DNA of 64,000 nucleotides from Flavobacterium sp. MDT1-60 (GCF_014844035.1 NZ_CP062159.1:2666001-2730000), one strand, 5' to 3'; shown: positions 1 to 8,359, counted from the stretch's first letter. Notes: generated from the sequence alone by a model not told the origin. Numbers and translations are program-made.

Positions 1-1049
1 GCTGGGCCTTTTGATGAAAACGGCATAATTATTTCATTTTGGTTAATACAACCCAATACAATACTGTTTTTAGATTGCTTGAAATTACCCGTAATAGATT
101 TATAACCCTGGAGTCCACTATTACCCGAGGAAAAGCAATGCGTCAAATCTGCATTTGAGAATAATTGAAAGTCATAGGCATTAGCGAGGGAGCCATAAAA
201 ATTCTCAATCAATGTGCCGTAGGAATGATTTTGGGTGGCTGCACCCTCTAAAGTTGCTACTTCATCGGGATAAATATTCAAAAAGTCAGACGATTGTATT
301 TTAGCCTTTTGAACGACTCCTTTTCCTAATGCAGAACTATTTCCTAATCCGGAAACTATAGTTGCCATAGCTGTTGCATGGCTCGTTACATTAGCCGATT
401 GTGTTTGAGAAGTAATGTGTTTATTTAACAGGTCTATATCATTTAGATCAAAAAAATCATCTTTGATAGAAACAACCTGATTTTCGCCTGTTAAAAGAGG
501 AAAATTAATATTCGCTTTATTTATAGAATTTATACTAAAATTTTGATCTATTATTTTAGATTCAGCTTTTGGATGTAGGGATTCTTGCGAAATAGAAGAC
601 ACATTGTTCAACCCTATGATTTCATCAGTAATTTTTTTCGAATCACTGTTTATGATCACAAGATGGTTATCGAGTATTTTAATATCAGAAATACGAACTG
701 ATTTCAATTCAGTAATTAAAGCTTCGATTGTATCAGTTGCAATTATATACTGTTTTTTTTCCTCATGATTTGAAAAATTTGAGGGTAATTTCCATAAACT
801 ATTAACGGGAAGATTTTTTTTTAAAGACTGGTCAAATCGTAAATTTTCATTTTCAATAATACAAAAAGTACTGTCCAGTTTTTTTACAACCTTGTATTTG
901 TTTTGATGTGCATTTTCTAAAGATGTAAAATAGTATTTCTCAAATTTTCTTTCGTTTTCTTTTTTGATGTATCGTTTCCATTTTTCAGCACTTTGCGAGA
1001 AACTGATTATAGTTATCATAAAAAAGAGGAAGGTAATTTGTTTCTTCAT
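1..1049 (-). CDS. Secreted S8 (subtilisin-like) serine protease, N-terminal part; C-terminus lies outside the window
   Basis: Reading leftwards from the ATG at 1047-1049 the frame stays open to the window edge (about 349 codons). It begins with a signal peptide (MKKQITFLFFMITIISFSQS). After a roughly 170-residue prodomain-like stretch comes VVSIKDDFFDLNDIDL, where the catalytic Asp of subtilases is expected, then SHATAMATIVSG, which fits the catalytic His block. Further on are HSYG, FSSGNSG (oxyanion-hole Asn region) and MPFSSKGPA, the usual block just before the catalytic Ser, which is not in the window. Family knowledge: such Flavobacterium proteases are exported and often carry a type IX secretion tail; that part cannot be seen here. 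The Asp block is divergent from the usual DTG form, so activity is inferred. Confidence 0.82.
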   Translation of the reverse strand, partial: MKKQITFLFFMITIISFSQSAEKWKRYIKKENERKFEKYYFTSLENAHQNKYKVVKKLDSTFCIIENENLRFDQSLKKNLPVNSLWKLPSNFSNHEEKKQYIIATDTIEALITELKSVRISDIKILDNHLVIINSDSKKITDEIIGLNNVSSISQESLHPKAESKIIDQNFSINSINKANINFPLLTGENQVVSIKDDFFDLNDIDLLNKHITSQTQSANVTSHATAMATIVSGLGNSSALGKGVVQKAKIQSSDFLNIYPDEVATLEGAATQNHSYGTLIENFYGSLANAYDFQLFSNADLTHCFSSGNSGLQGYKSITGNFKQSKNSIVLGCINQNEIIMPFSSKGP

Positions 1050-1611
1050 TTACTATATAGGTTAGAAATTATAAACATTCTTGTCAATTGCAACAAAGGT
1101 TAACTTTCAAATATGTTTATCGCTTTTTAATTAGATAAGGCAAAGATGAAATTGTACTTAATGGTTTCTATTTGAAATATTTATCCATGTAGTAAAATCA
1201 AAGTTATTAAATTATTTGTAAAAATTTTATGATTTTTTATTTCACTGAAAATCTTCAAAATCTGTGAGAATAAAATTCTATAGTAATCGTCTTTTATAAT
1301 TAATGCTATTCTGAAAGATGAAAAATAATTTTTTTAACACTGCTCAAAAAAAAACGTGGAAGTAGCATAATGATGCTTAAATGATTGATTTGTATTTAAT
1401 TACTGATTTTACTGGGCTTGCCGTAATAATCAGATAATTATTATTAAATAATTGCCAAAAAAATAACTGCGAAAAAATGTTAAAAGTGTTAAATTTTAAA
1501 TTTATAAGTATTTTAAGATTAAAAATTATATAAATTTGATGACAAATATTACAATATTTTGTGAAGACCCCCTTTTTATCAACTGAATTTAACAACCAAA
1601 AAAAACTACTT
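1050..1611. other. Intergenic spacer, about 560 bp, very AT-rich
   Basis: This spacer separates the divergent protease and metalloprotease genes. I see no convincing reading frame or RNA gene. The only recognisable signal is a -7-like word at 1531-1538. Confidence 0.6.
1531..1538 (+). promoter_or_regulatory. Candidate Bacteroidetes -7 element (TAAATTTG)
   Basis: TAAATTTG matches the Bacteroidetes -7 consensus TAnnTTTG and lies about 75 bp before the lipoprotein start at 1612. No clear -33 TTG is visible at the usual distance, so this is a sequence match only. Confidence 0.45.
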
Positions 1612-2442
1612 ATGAAAAAAATTAAATCAATTTTAGCCGTGTCGCTTATAGTGCTACTAGTGCTGTCTTGTAATAAAGAAGATGAGACAGTTCAAACAAA
1701 TCAGGAATCTCTTAAAGTAACACCAGAAGTATTAAGTAAAATTAAATCTCTTTCACTTAATACTACAGATGTTCAGGTTATTAAAAATACTAATTTAGAT
1801 GGTACAACTGAGGATGCCTTCCTTATAGAAGGTGATATTGTCATCACACAAGATCAATTAGACAAAATGGATCTTCACGGAGGTATTACTACAGAACAAT
1901 ACCGTACTACTAATTTAGTTTCTGCTCCAAGAACTATCAGAGTTGTTGGATTAACAGGAACTGGTACATCAGCCTTGAGTACAAATATGCGGAATGGACT
2001 GCAAGCGGCTATAAATAGATACAATAATTTAGGTTTGTCTATTAATTTTACGTTAACCTTTAGTTCAAGTACTTCAGGTGCAAATATTGTTGTAAGAAGA
2101 CAGACAGGGTCTGCCGGTGGAGTAGCAGGTTTCCCTTCAGGAGGGAATCCTTATAATTCAGTTACATTATATTCAGGATTAGATTCTTATTCAACAAATG
2201 TAAATGCACACGTAGCTGCACACGAAATAGGACACTGTATTGGTTTACGTCATACAGACTGGTTTAGCCGTCAAAGCTGTGGACAGAATTCAAACGAAGG
2301 AACAGCTGGTGTTGGAGCAATTCAAATCCCGGGAACACCTTCAGGATATGATGCTACATCTTACATGTTAGCATGTTTCAATTCAAGCGTAACAGGAGCT
2401 TTCAATGCTAACGATATTACAGCTCTGAATTATTTATACTAA
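1612..2442 (+). CDS. Lipoprotein zinc metalloprotease with HEIGH motif (M57-like)
   Basis: A 276-residue exported protein. The start at 1612 is chosen over an upstream GTG at 1561 because it places a lipoprotein signal (MKKIKSILAV...LVLSC) at the N-terminus, with Cys about residue 20. The catalytic zinc site is complete: H204-E-I-G-H208-C-I-G-L-R-H214, the metzincin HExxHxxGxxH form. A SYM Met-turn candidate follows about 40 residues later. The ASTxxHEIGH architecture resembles the 'dual-action HEIGH metallo-peptidase' family (M57). It probably acts on proteins at the cell surface; the substrate is unknown. A strong hairpin terminator follows, so it is monocistronic. Confidence 0.85.
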   Translation: MKKIKSILAVSLIVLLVLSCNKEDETVQTNQESLKVTPEVLSKIKSLSLNTTDVQVIKNTNLDGTTEDAFLIEGDIVITQDQLDKMDLHGGITTEQYRTTNLVSAPRTIRVVGLTGTGTSALSTNMRNGLQAAINRYNNLGLSINFTLTFSSSTSGANIVVRRQTGSAGGVAGFPSGGNPYNSVTLYSGLDSYSTNVNAHVAAHEIGHCIGLRHTDWFSRQSCGQNSNEGTAGVGAIQIPGTPSGYDATSYMLACFNSSVTGAFNANDITALNYLY

Positions 2443-2474
2443 AAGTTGAATTAGAGTTGTCTTTACAAAATATA

Positions 2475-2514
2475 AGAGGCTGTTTCACACAATTTGTGAA
2501 GCAGCCTCTCTTTT
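2475..2514 (+). terminator. Rho-independent terminator after the HEIGH protease gene
   Basis: AGAGGCTG-TTTCACA pairs with TGTGAA-CAGCCTCT around a short AT loop and is followed by a T-rich run. Confidence 0.8.
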
Positions 2515-2820
2515 ATTGGATGTCTGTTCTGAATCGATTCTTACTATATCTAGAATTAATTAACAATAAGAGTATTTGGGAATGTTGCTTTTCTTAACAT
2601 GAGCAAGCAGATTTTAAACACTTTTTGAGGATTTTAAATTTAAAATCAAAGAATATGAAATTCAATAACTCACCGTAGTTTTCAAAAATCTAAGTTTTGC
2701 CACGATTCTGCCACAAAACTTTTGAGTGTTTTTATAAAGATTGAAAAGTGTTTTAAATGAAAAAAATGGCAATCCTTTGAATTCTATTCAGACAACTATT
2801 TAGTTTGAATTTTGAGTATA

Positions 2821-2851
2821 AAAAAAGTCCTAATTTTCATTAGGACTTTTT
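2821..2851 (-). terminator. Terminator after tRNA-Tyr (works in both directions)
   Basis: AAAAGTCCTAAT / ATTAGGACTTTT, a perfect 12-bp stem with TTTC loop, flanked by A and T runs. It starts 2 bp beyond the tRNA 3' end. Confidence 0.8.
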
Positions 2852-2852
2852 G

Positions 2853-2933
2853 TGGGGAGAGCAGGATTCGAACCTGCGAAGTTCACACAGCAGATTTACA
2901 GTCTGCCCTCGTTGGCCGCTTGAGTATCTCCCC
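2853..2933 (-). tRNA. tRNA-Tyr (anticodon GTA)
   Basis: On the minus strand the acceptor GGGGAGA pairs with TCTCCCC, followed by discriminator A. The D-arm (CTC...GAG) is present, and the anticodon arm GCAGA-CTGTAAA-TCTGC shows anticodon GTA. The T-arm is GCAGG-TTCGAAT-CCTGC. The extended variable arm fits a class II tRNA. CCA is not encoded. It stands alone, with its own terminator. Confidence 0.95.
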
Positions 2934-3069
2934 GATCTCAGCATTGATGCGCTTTGTTGTTCTAAGCGGTTGCAAATATATAAACGTTTTTGATGTTTAC
3001 AAACTAAATTAGCACTTAATTTTAAGTTATTTTTGAATTAATTTTTAATTAGTTGGTATTGAATAAAAT

Positions 3070-3100
3070 AAAAAAATCTCCACTAGGGAGATTTTTTTAT
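3070..3100 (-). terminator. Terminator after the TlpA-like gene
   Basis: ATCTCC / GGAGAT stem with ACTAG loop inside A- and T-runs, 20 bp beyond the distal stop codon of the TlpA-like gene. Confidence 0.7.
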
Positions 3101-3119
3101 TTTATACTGAATATTGTTC

Positions 3120-4286
3120 TTATTTGGCTAAAAGTTCTAGAATTTTTGCTTTTAATTCAGGACCTCTTAAGTCTTGAGCAACTACTTTTCCTGATGCATC
3201 AAGAATAAAAGTTGCCGGTATTGATTGAACTCCATATTGAGCAGCAATTGGTTCGTCCCAAAATTTTAGGTTCGAAACATGTGTCCAGGTTAAACCATCT
3301 TTAGCGATGGCTTCTTTCCACTTGCCAACTTCTTTATCTAAAGAAACTCCAATTATATTTAATCCTTTAGCGTGTAATTCTTTGTAAATAGCTACAACAT
3401 TCGGATTCTCTTTTCTGCATGGTCCGCACCATGAAGCCCAAAAGTCAACAATAGTTACTTTTCCTAAACTTTCTTTAAGCGAAACTACTTTGCCTTCAGG
3501 ATTTGGAGCAGAAAAATCTGATCTTCATTTAGCGCTGCCAACAGGAGGAGCTGATGCACCAACTGCAGGCAATTTTGCTGCACCGATTTTTGTTTTGATT
3601 TCTTTACCAGGTGTAGTGCTTTTTAATGACTCATCTAATGAGTTATATAAAGACTCTGCCTTTTTTATATCTGTTGTAGGATCACCTAACATACCTTGAA
3701 TGATCAAAACAGAAATGAACGATTTTGGGTGACCTTCAGCGTAAGTAAGATATTTCTTTTTAGAATCTGTCTGAACTTCCGTTTGGATAGCCATATATTG
3801 TTTCATCAAACCGTTGATAGTGGCAGTATCCTGAGCTTGTTGAGCTTGTTGCATTTTCTGAGTGTTATTTTTCTGAAAATCGACCAATCTCTTTTGAGTT
3901 TTGTTTAATTCATCCTGGAACTTCACAAACTCTTCATTACTGTAAGTACCTGCAATTTTAGATTTGTGAATACTGTCTTTATCAATTGCAACAGTGATTT
4001 CTCCTGTTTCTAAGATGAAAGGAATTGGTCCCTGTGCATCCTGAAGAATTAATGTATGGAAAGCTGGTTCAGCTACTTTTCCTTTTATTTCAAATTTTTC
4101 GTTTTCAACTTTTACTGTATCAAGGGCAACTGTCATTTTTGTTGTTGGATCCTGACCTTGAAGAATGATTGTTTTTCCGTTCGCAATTCCTTTTGCAGTT
4201 CCTGTAATTAGGTATTCTCCGTCTTTAACTTTGCTGCATGAAATAATCGCTACAGAAGCTGTAAGTAAAAAAAATATTTTTTTCAT
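3120..4286 (-). pseudogene. DUF4369/TlpA-type thiol-disulfide protein interrupted by an in-frame TGA
   Basis: The start at 4286 gives a lipoprotein signal (MKKIFFLLTASVAIISCSK), a beta-rich DUF4369-like domain (about 22-115), a helical linker (about 120-220) and then a TGA at 3525-3527 (codon 254). In the same frame the coding sequence continues without change for 134 codons to a TAA at 3120-3122. This second part is a full thioredoxin domain with WASWCGPC (active-site CxxC), a cis-Pro block SIPATF and a normal end. The family is normally one polypeptide of about 370-390 residues tethered in the periplasm. Dropping six bases around the stop would give GSAKSDFSAPNPEG, a normal family junction. 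Either the gene is broken, the stop is read through, or the base calls are wrong. If the stop is real, the product lacks the redox domain. Confidence 0.85.
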
Positions 4287-4494
4287 TATTAAATATTAAT
4301 TAGTTAATTGATTTGTGCAACAAAAGTATCTAAAAATATAAAACAGAAAGAATTTTGTAACCTAAAATTTTGTTATAGTTTTTATGTGCTTAATGTCCCT
4401 AATATCAAGGGATTTGTTTGTTTTGTTCCATTTAAAACTATTAAATATATTTTTATTTTGATAAAAAAGCTACGATTTCTTAATTTTCAGGCAT

Positions 4495-4526
4495 AAAAAA
4501 AGCACTCTGATAATAGAGTGCTTTTG
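4495..4526 (-). terminator. Terminator after the J-domain gene
   Basis: AGCACTCT / AGAGTGCT with GATAAT loop between A- and T-runs, 20 bp beyond the stop codon of the J-domain gene. Confidence 0.8.
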
Positions 4527-4545
4527 GGTATATAATAGTAAAAAA

Positions 4546-4986
4546 CTATTCTTGATTTGTTTTCTTTCTCCAGGTAAAAGAGTTCAAAATGTGTCTTTTT
4601 GCGAATCTTCCAGGAGAATCAGCGTTAACCATTTTTACGTAAGTTGCTTTAGGAACACTAATGTATTCATAAACACTTCCGTTAGAGAAATCAATAATTA
4701 AACGACCGTCAACAAATTTATAATCAGTAATTGAACAAGTTGAAATCGTTTCTGTATATTCAGGTAAATTTGCTTTAATCGTTTCAGGATTAATACTTAC
4801 CAAAAAGTGATAAGCTTCAATAATCGCTTTACTTTTTTCTTCAGCCGCTTTCAAACCAGCATCATCACCTTGAAATTTATCAGGATGAGATTCTTTCATT
4901 GCATTACGGTAAATGGTTTTTAAATCTTTTAACTCAGCAGTTTTTTCTACGTTTAGTAACTTGCGGTATTCAACTATTTTTTTCAT
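4546..4986 (-). CDS. J-domain protein with C-terminal KTSC domain
   Basis: 146 residues. The N-terminal half is a J-domain with the invariant H34-P35-D36 tripeptide, needed to stimulate an Hsp70 ATPase, between two helices. The C-terminal 55 residues (from about 84: STCSITDYKFVDGRL...) match the KTSC domain, with the YEYISVP core and the SxGRFAKRHI block. KTSC domains are known in lysyl-tRNA-synthetase-like and small bacterial proteins, without a firm function. It is a single gene with its own terminator and probably works as a cytoplasmic DnaK co-chaperone; the client is unknown. Confidence 0.85.
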   Translation of the reverse strand: MKKIVEYRKLLNVEKTAELKDLKTIYRNAMKESHPDKFQGDDAGLKAAEEKSKAIIEAYHFLVSINPETIKANLPEYTETISTCSITDYKFVDGRLIIDFSNGSVYEYISVPKATYVKMVNADSPGRFAKRHILNSFTWRKKTNQE

Positions 4987-5175
4987 AAATAAAAGGTAAC
5001 GTATTGTCTATTAGTTTGAAATGAGTGTTTTATACTTCAAAACGACAAATTTTTTGCAAAGGTACACTTTTTTTTAACTTTTTACTTTTGAAGCAAAAAA
5101 TATTCGAAAAAATAAAGTATGCGTCTTGATTTAACCGCAAAATTCGCAAAGTTTTTTAACCATGTAGTATTTATA

Positions 5176-5226
5176 AACCGCAAAGTTCGCAAAGCTGTAT
5201 GTATAAGCTTTGCGAACTTTGCGGTT
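5176..5226. repeat. Perfect 21-bp-stem palindrome of the AACCGCAAAGTTCGCAAAG family
   Basis: The left arm is 5176-5196 and the right arm 5206-5226, fully complementary, with loop GTATGTATA and a T-run on the right. A degenerate half copy precedes it at about 5138-5160 (AACCGCAAAATTCGCAAAG). The same word family recurs at 27477-27621 and near 45570-45605. It is a dispersed spacer repeat that could also terminate transcription. Confidence 0.85.
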
Positions 5227-5283
5227 AATTTTTTTTTATCATTTCAAAACTTGAAGCTTGAAACAATAAAAACCTGAAACAAA

Positions 5284-5535
5284 TTATTTGTTCTCAGGCT
5301 TATGATTTGCCTTATCGAAGTTCTTAGACTTCTTTGGATATTTATCATAACTGATGTCGCTTGGGTTTTCGATTACTGATTTAATGGTAACCCAGTCTCC
5401 AATATTAAAATTTGAATGAGCGATTTTATAATCTAAAAGATATTCACCACAAAAATAATTGTTGTTTTCATCTTTTTCGATGATACCGGTATAAACTCCT
5501 TTTTGGGGCATTTTTTCTTGTGAATCTTTAGACAT
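5284..5535 (-). CDS. Small hypothetical protein (83 aa)
   Basis: I do not recognise a family. The product is soluble, with a possible small beta-barrel (GVYTGIIEKDENNNYFCGEYLLDY... GDWVTIKSV) and a Lys/Asn-rich tail. The start at 5535 (MSKDSQEKMPQKG) is preferred over the ATG at 5574, because the segment between them holds TAACTTTG, a -7-type promoter word that should not be coding. It is divergent from the gene at 5622 and stands alone. Confidence 0.6.
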   Translation of the reverse strand: MSKDSQEKMPQKGVYTGIIEKDENNNYFCGEYLLDYKIAHSNFNIGDWVTIKSVIENPSDISYDKYPKKSKNFDKANHKPENK

Positions 5536-5610
5536 AACTTTTAAATTTAAAATTGATGCTGCAAAGTTAAGCATTTTATGTTTGTTTTAGGGAGTTCGCG
5601 ACAATCTGAG

Positions 5611-5618
5611 TATATTTG
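5611..5618 (+). promoter_or_regulatory. Candidate -7 element (TATATTTG) almost touching the start codon
   Basis: TATATTTG matches TAnnTTTG. The first usable ATG is at 5622, only 3 bp further, which suggests a leaderless or nearly leaderless transcript. Confidence 0.5.
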
Positions 5619-5621
5619 CAC

Positions 5622-6161
5622 ATGCAAAAAAACTTTAAGCCACATCCAAATTCATTTAAAAATACCTTTTGTGTTTTTCATGAAGTGCTTCCAGATGAAA
5701 TTGCGGGTTTAAAAAAACAGTTCGAAAGTAAAGCCGGAAGTACCTATTATTATACAGAAGCAGGAATGTATCGCGTTTCGAATCATTGGGGAAGATTAGC
5801 CAACAGCAAATGGCGTTTGATTGCAATGGAACCTGAAACTCCTTCAAAAACTAAAATTGGTTTTGCGGCCTGGAGCGAATTTCATCCGGATAATGCCGAA
5901 GAAAAATTATACTATATTGAAGCTTATTTTGATAAAAACACGGTAATCTATCAGCACAAAAATAATTCGGAATATGATAAAAAAGCGATTCTGAGAACGA
6001 GTTTTGAAACCACAAAACGAATCAAACAAATTAGGAATCTGCAGCAACTGACTTCCTGGGCAAAACATTTTGATGAAGATATTGATGTTTTGAGGAAAAC
6101 GATTATTACTGAATTGATTTATACCGAGAAAACTTTAGAAGAAATTAAAAGAGAAATATAA
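5622..6161 (+). CDS. Hypothetical protein, 179 aa
   Basis: No family recognised. It is a soluble protein rich in aromatic and charged residues (YYYTEAGMYRVSNHWGRLANSKWRL, KIGFAAWSEFHPDNAEEKLYYIEAYF), with helical C-terminal repeats of Glu/Ile/Lys. There is no signal peptide or membrane span. A TTG at 5616 is also in frame but would lie inside the -7 word, so the ATG at 5622 is preferred. Its stop overlaps the start of the next small gene by one base (TAATG), so the two are probably translated together. Confidence 0.7.
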   Translation: MQKNFKPHPNSFKNTFCVFHEVLPDEIAGLKKQFESKAGSTYYYTEAGMYRVSNHWGRLANSKWRLIAMEPETPSKTKIGFAAWSEFHPDNAEEKLYYIEAYFDKNTVIYQHKNNSEYDKKAILRTSFETTKRIKQIRNLQQLTSWAKHFDEDIDVLRKTIITELIYTEKTLEEIKREI

Positions 6162-6310
6162 TGGGACGCAACAACGAAAGAAATATTAAGAAACACAACG
6201 ACAAATTGCACAAAGCCCAAAACAAAGTAAAACAGGCTGAAATTGCACGTAAAGAAAAGCTGAAAGAAATCATTAAAAAGTTTAATGAGGACAAAGCTTC
6301 TGAACAATAA
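6161..6310 (+). CDS. 49-aa basic, helical microprotein
   Basis: ATG at 6161 overlaps the previous stop codon (TAATG) and the frame runs to TAA at 6308-6310. The product starts MGRNNERNIKKHNDKLHKAQ, is rich in Lys, Asn, Glu and Gln, has no hydrophobic span and looks like one long amphipathic helix. The translational coupling supports a real gene. Function is unknown; a nucleic-acid or partner-binding peptide is a guess. Confidence 0.6.
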   Translation: MGRNNERNIKKHNDKLHKAQNKVKQAEIARKEKLKEIIKKFNEDKASEQ

Positions 6311-6319
6311 AAGAGATTT

Positions 6320-6470
6320 ATAGCCACAGATTAAGAGATTAGCAAAGATTAAAAATTAAAGTTTGCCACGAATTTCACAAATTAGCACGAATTTTTTCAG
6401 ACACAGATAATTTAGTGTAAATTAGTGACTCGAGTTGTAGCGAACAGGCGAAGCAAATTCGTGGCGAAAA
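6320..6470. repeat. Degenerate dispersed spacer repeat (CACAGATTA / CACGAATTT words)
   Basis: The words GCCACAGATTAAGAGATT, CACGAATTTCACAAATTAGCA and AGACACAGATAATTTAGTG occur in series and end with AATTCGTGGCG, a mirror of the left GCCACGAATTT. Similar words occur at 15297-15330 and 23742-24033. It is non-coding. Confidence 0.6.
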
Positions 6471-6482
6471 AACAACAACCAT

Positions 6483-6716
6483 ATGAACACAAAATTTGAA
6501 GATTTAAAAGTAAGTGTACAGGAAATCATTGATTTGATCACTGCAAAACAAGATAGAGAAGCTAATAATAAATTGCTTGAAGTAAATGAAACTTTAGACG
6601 AAATGCTTGATCATGCCGAAGAAGATGAAGAATTAAGAGAAATCAGCAGATATCAGGTTTTATTGAATCAGTTACATGTGAAGATTAACGGCGAAGAAAA
6701 ACTTGATGAAGAATAA
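6483..6716 (+). CDS. Small acidic helical protein (77 aa)
   Basis: No family recognised. The sequence is very acidic and helical with a heptad pattern (KVSVQEIIDLITAKQ... LLEVNETLDEMLDHAEEDEE), consistent with a short coiled coil. It overlaps the start of the next gene by 11 bp, so the two are probably translationally coupled. No signal or membrane span. Confidence 0.65.
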   Translation: MNTKFEDLKVSVQEIIDLITAKQDREANNKLLEVNETLDEMLDHAEEDEELREISRYQVLLNQLHVKINGEEKLDEE

Positions 6717-7083
6717 ATGTTTTTGCGATACAGGATTACCGTTTGAAGATTGCTGTGGTTTGTATCTTGAAAACAATCAAAAAGCACCAACCGCATTGGC
6801 CTTAATGCGCTCAAGATATTCTGCATATGCGACTCATAATGCAGATTATCTATTGGAAACAACTCATATTTCAGAAAGACCCTATTATTCAAAAACAGAA
6901 ATTCTAAAATGGGCAACTTCCAATAAATGGCAAAAATTAGAAATTAGAAATTTTACTGAAAATACAGTAGAATTTAAAGCTTATTTTTTGGATTCAAATG
7001 GAAAATCACAAACGCATTATGAATTTTCCACTTTTAAACAAGAGAATAATGCCTGGTATTATGTTGACGGAAAGTTTGAATAA
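6706..7083 (+). CDS. YchJ-like SEC-C motif / NTF2-fold protein
   Basis: 125 residues. It begins with a cysteine cluster C5-x-C7-x6-C15-C16 form (CFCDTGLPFEDCCG), the SEC-C zinc motif of YchJ (UPF0225) proteins. A conserved APTALALMRSRYSAYATHNADYLLETTH segment and an NTF2-like beta-sheet end follow (TVEFKAYFLD...). The start at 6706 is preferred to the TTG at 6703. The family is widespread but of unknown biochemical role. It is coupled to the preceding acidic helical gene. Confidence 0.85.
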   Translation: MKNKCFCDTGLPFEDCCGLYLENNQKAPTALALMRSRYSAYATHNADYLLETTHISERPYYSKTEILKWATSNKWQKLEIRNFTENTVEFKAYFLDSNGKSQTHYEFSTFKQENNAWYYVDGKFE

Positions 7084-7189
7084 TTGACAGAATTTGCCTC
7101 GGTTTCAACTACTTTTGCTTTAATATTTTAACTAAAAATTAATAAACGTTTCTTTTTTCGTAATTCTAAAATAGTGTAATTTTAGAATT

Positions 7190-8308
7190 ATGAAAAACGA
7201 ATTTAAAAAAGGTTTTTATTTTAAGTCGTACGAAGCCCCATTTCAGTCTCCGTTTGAAAAACTTTTTGGCATTTTCAAAGAGCTTATCACCCATACTTCG
7301 GGCGATTTTGATGAAGCTATAGACTGGCTTCGGGAGTTAGATAAAGAATATAAACTGACGGATGAGAACTACACTATCGATGATTTTATCGAAGATTTAA
7401 AAAAGAAAGGTTACATAAAAGACGAAGCAAAACCCGATGGCACGTCTGGTTTTGGAATTACTGCTAAAACAGAAAGGGCAATCAGACAACAAGCTTTAGA
7501 TCAGATTTTCGGAAATTTGAAGCGCTCCGGAAACGGAAACCATAAAACCAAACATGCCGGAAATGGCGATGAACATACTGGAGAATTTCGCGAATTTAAT
7601 TTTGGTGACGGTTTAGAGCGTATTGTGCTAACTGAAAGTTTGCGCAATGCACAAATCAACAATGGCGTAGAAGGTTTCATGCTGACCGAAAATGATTTGG
7701 TTGTCGAAGAAACACAATACAAAGCTCAAATGAGTACCGTTTTGATGATTGACATCAGTCACAGTATGATTTTGTATGGTGAAGACCGAATTACGCCTGC
7801 CAAAAAAGTGGCAATGGCTCTAGCCGAATTAATCACAACGCGTTATCCAAAAGATACATTGGATATTCTAGTTTTCGGAAATGATGCCTGGACGATTCCA
7901 ATTAAGGATTTACCTTATTTGCAAGTTGGCCCGTATCACACCAACACCGTGGCAGGGCTTCAATTAGCGATGGATATTTTGCGGAGAAAACGAAATACCA
8001 ACAAACAAATTTTCATGATTACCGACGGAAAACCAAGTTGCGTGCGCGAACGCGACGGTTCCTATTATATGAACAGTAACGGACTTGACGAGTATATAGT
8101 TGATAAATGTTACACTCAGGCCCAACAAGCCAGAAAATTACATATTCCGATTACCACTTTTATGATTGCAAACGATCCGTATTTACAGCGTTTTGTGAAT
8201 CATTTTACAGAAGCGAATCAAGGAAAAGCATTTTATACCGGACTAAAAGGTTTGGGAGAAATGATTTTTGAAGATTACGAAACGAATAGGAAAAAACGCG
8301 TTAGATAG
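7190..8308 (+). CDS. VWA-domain protein, partner of the adjacent AAA+ ATPase
   Basis: 372 residues. The N-terminal half is a charged helical region. The C-terminal half is a von Willebrand A domain with a complete metal (MIDAS) site: D188-I-S190-H-S192, a Thr in the HTNTVAGL segment, and the ITDGKPS Asp. It has no signal peptide, so it is cytoplasmic. It is followed 91 bp later by an AAA+ ATPase. This pairing is the general form of magnesium-chelatase D/I and MoxR/VWA systems, which remodel or insert metal into client proteins. No chelatase H subunit or client gene is visible nearby, so the client is unknown. Confidence 0.85.
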   Translation: MKNEFKKGFYFKSYEAPFQSPFEKLFGIFKELITHTSGDFDEAIDWLRELDKEYKLTDENYTIDDFIEDLKKKGYIKDEAKPDGTSGFGITAKTERAIRQQALDQIFGNLKRSGNGNHKTKHAGNGDEHTGEFREFNFGDGLERIVLTESLRNAQINNGVEGFMLTENDLVVEETQYKAQMSTVLMIDISHSMILYGEDRITPAKKVAMALAELITTRYPKDTLDILVFGNDAWTIPIKDLPYLQVGPYHTNTVAGLQLAMDILRRKRNTNKQIFMITDGKPSCVRERDGSYYMNSNGLDEYIVDKCYTQAQQARKLHIPITTFMIANDPYLQRFVNHFTEANQGKAFYTGLKGLGEMIFEDYETNRKKRVR

Positions 8309-8335
8309 TTTTCGGTCGCAGTCTCAGTCTCAGTG

Positions 8336-8359
8336 TAGAGGCGCACAGCAGTGCGTCTA
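8336..8359. repeat. Short imperfect palindrome TAGAGGCGCACAGCAGTGCG...
   Basis: TAGAGGCGCACAGCAGTGCG plus TCTA reads nearly the same on both strands. A second, diverged copy occurs at 28901-28923 with T for C at matching places, suggesting a dispersed repeat family. Confidence 0.65.

Larger units (their letters stand above)
2443..2852. other. Spacer between metalloprotease gene and tRNA-Tyr, about 410 bp
   Basis: It contains the two terminators listed separately and otherwise AT-rich sequence. A word GCCACGATTCTGCCAC occurs near 2698-2713. No integrase or att duplication is visible, so I do not call an attachment site. Confidence 0.5.

Noticed and set aside
1561..1611. Longer start (GTG at 1561) for the HEIGH protease
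   Set aside because: It would bury the lipoprotein signal inside the chain.
2690..2852. Attachment site at tRNA-Tyr
   Set aside because: No duplicated tRNA end, integrase or phage genes in the window.
2812..3012. 66-aa frame over the tRNA-Tyr region
   Set aside because: It reads through the antisense of the tRNA and terminator; the typical GESRIRTCEVHTADLQSALV string is a known artefact of tRNA translation.
3120..4286. Selenocysteine at the in-frame TGA of the TlpA-like gene
   Set aside because: The TGA is at the linker before the domain, not at a catalytic Cys position, and no selenocysteine element is apparent.
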